Shown: positions 62,570 through 64,000 of the stretch, piece by piece
Numbering within the stretch: the stretch's first letter is position 1
Layout of the letters: the number at the start of each line of letters is the position of its first letter
Source of the DNA: Metopolophium dirhodum
Taxonomy: Eukaryota > Arthropoda > Insecta > Hemiptera > Aphididae
Assembly: GCF_019925205.1 (NCBI RefSeq)
Contig: NC_083566.1
Location: 29,512,001 to 29,576,000, forward strand
Direction of reading: 5' to 3'
Length of the DNA: 64,000 bases
Program-made: the position numbers and the translations under genes
The notes under the pieces: model-generated
What the model was told of the DNA's origin: nothing
What the model saw: the letters and a program-made list of their open reading frames with translations, nothing else
Database searches by the model: none

Positions 62570-62657
62570 TTTTCATTTTCTATAAGTACACCATACAATT
62601 TTGAAAATATGTTAACTCATTTTGAGCTGTTTACAGACAATTTCAAATTTAAATTTT
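62570..62657 (+). repeat. GATTCTGAGCGG-family internal fragment before copy 6
   Basis: TTTTCTATAAGTACACCATA, ACTCATTTTGAGCTGTTTAC and AGACAATTTCAAATTTA match the internal unit of copies 5 and 6. It lies directly against the left end of copy 6, so copy 6 inserted into an older copy or the array is duplicated. Confidence 0.7.
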
Positions 62658-64000
62658 AGATTCTGAGTGGAACGATGAATGTATTGATTTTACAATGAAG
62701 TGTGTTTTTTTTTATTTGTTTTTTTTTGTGTCTGTCATTAACTTTTAGGACAGTAAAAGTGCTTGGATTGTCTTCAACAGTATCTTTTCTGATAGGAAAG
62801 TGAATTTAGTTGGTACTTTGAGGGGGTCAAAAGTAAATTTTTTCCAGTAGTTTTCAAAAGCGCCGTGAAAAACAAAATAAAAATTAAGTAAAAACAGGAA
62901 TTTTCACACAAAATCTGTCATCGAAAAAATCTATTTTTGTTTTTGATGCAACACTTAAATAAATGACCGTAGGTACATGAAATTTTGACTAAATATTTAT
63001 GTTAGCATTTTCTATACACCATAATATTTTCCAAATATTTTGAGTTGTTCACGGACATTTTAAGTTTATATTTTTTAGTTTTTTTTTCTATAAATATCAA
63101 TAAAATTTTATTTGTTGGTTAAAAAAATTTAATAGAAGGCTCTTAGTATATTATTTCAAAGGCAGATGAAAAAAATTAAAAATCCATAGTCACAATTTTT
63201 TTTATAAGCATCTAAAGTTCAAAGATTGATAAAATACGTAAAAATTACGAAAATTTGCAAATTATTTTGAGTTGAGAATCCATAAAAATTTTTCTTATTA
63301 AATCTAAGATTTGAAAATATAATACAAGATTCCCCAAGTTTGTCTACCTTAATCGAAAAAAAAATGTCTACAAGAAAGTCAAATTAAATTTTTATGAGCG
63401 TTAGAAATTCATATTTTTACAACATTTGATATTCACTCGATTTTTCATGTAACGATTTTCTTATTTTGTTGTAATTAAAAAACGAATGACTGTAGATACT
63501 TCAAAATTTCACTGAATGTTTATATTAGCATTTTCTATACAGGATAAAATTTTGAAAATAATTTGACTCTTTTTGAGCCGTTTACGGACATTGTCAGTTC
63601 ACAATTTTTTTAGTTTTCTTTCCTACAAATATCTATAAAATTTTATTTTTGTGTAAAAAAGCGTGAAAATGTAATGCAAGGCTCCTGATATATTGTTACA
63701 ATAGCAGTTGAAAAATATTAAAAATACATAGGCACAATTTTTTTTTATAAGCATTTTAAGTTCAAATTTTGACAAAATTTTTCAAATAATTATTATGTAG
63801 TTAAAAATTTATAAAATGTTCAACTTTTATAGCTAAATAGGTTATATATAAATTACTTTATTCACAATAATATCATAGGCTGAGTGACTGTTTTCGCTCA
63901 GAATCGTTTTTCTTATACAATGATATTATATCATTGAATTCAAATTTAACACCATCCATTACACTATTACAGTGACCCACTTGTAACCTACTGTACAGCA
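62658..64000 (+). mobile_element. GATTCTGAGCGG family, long copy (copy 6), cut by window end
   Basis: Left end AGATTCTGAGTGGAACGATG, right inverted end CGCTCAGAATCG at about 63895-63906, hairpin CAATGATATTATATCATTG at 63918-63936, tail still running at 64000. It carries the internal unit twice (about 62930-63230 and 63440-63770), each with TATTAGCATTTTCTATAC, a TTTTGAG..GTT.ACGGACA motif and CACAATTTTTTTTATAAGCA. Confidence 0.85.

Noticed and set aside
1..64000. CRISPR arrays, operons, phage or bacterial systems
   Set aside because: No regular spaced repeats, no dense gene runs; splicing and repeats are clearly eukaryotic.

Overview
The window looks like nuclear DNA from a sap-feeding insect, most likely an aphid. 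It is very AT-rich, has no prokaryote-style gene packing, has spliced genes with GT-AG introns, and is full of small DNA transposons, tRNA-derived SINEs and simple repeats. The aphid placement is an inference from repeat style and composition; I could not run a search.

The one host gene I can support lies on the minus strand and runs through almost the whole window. Ten exons (61000 down to 6841) join in phase to about 400 codons. They match the central part of GARNL3 (GTPase-activating Rap/RanGAP domain-like 3). From N to C the exons encode a short segment before the catalytic domain, a complete-looking RapGAP domain with the HIGNDIV asparagine-thumb motif, a basic linker, and the start of a CNH (citron homology) domain. 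The N-terminus lies beyond position 64000 and most of the CNH domain before position 1. Intron sizes run from 63 nt to about 30.6 kb. An optional frame-preserving 171-nt exon (57989-58159) and a possible internal promoter with a first exon (about 32728-32936) both sit inside the 30.6-kb intron. The internal promoter would give a shorter protein.

Everything else is intronic and mostly mobile DNA. 1-6840: SINE and two CpG-richer blocks. 7454-18256 (10.8-kb intron): LTR-like segment, second SINE, GATTCTGAGCGG repeats, a foldback element, an internally deleted hAT element that keeps its BED finger and hATC ends, an array of TAAGCGAC motifs, and a 577-bp hAT MITE with a perfect 8-bp target duplication. 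21843-30073: 706-bp long-TIR element, a 46-bp near-perfect palindrome and a full GATTCTGAGCGG copy. 30307-60935: foldback elements, an arthropod CTAGCTGAxCCCG-type repeat, a mariner-like foldback with another MITE nested in it, hAT and FLYWCH-like remnants, a SINE tail with a 15-bp target duplication, a dead LINE reverse transcriptase and two more GATTCTGAGCGG copies. The sixth copy runs off the right edge.

The freshest observations are these. The GATTCTGAGCGG family keeps a one-base-loop hairpin whose stem sequence changes between subfamilies. Two internal GARNL3 transcript starts or exons are possible. The SINEs share a head but not a tail. Transposons are stacked inside one another at 38.9-40.1 kb. 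No new defence-like or operon-like system is visible.
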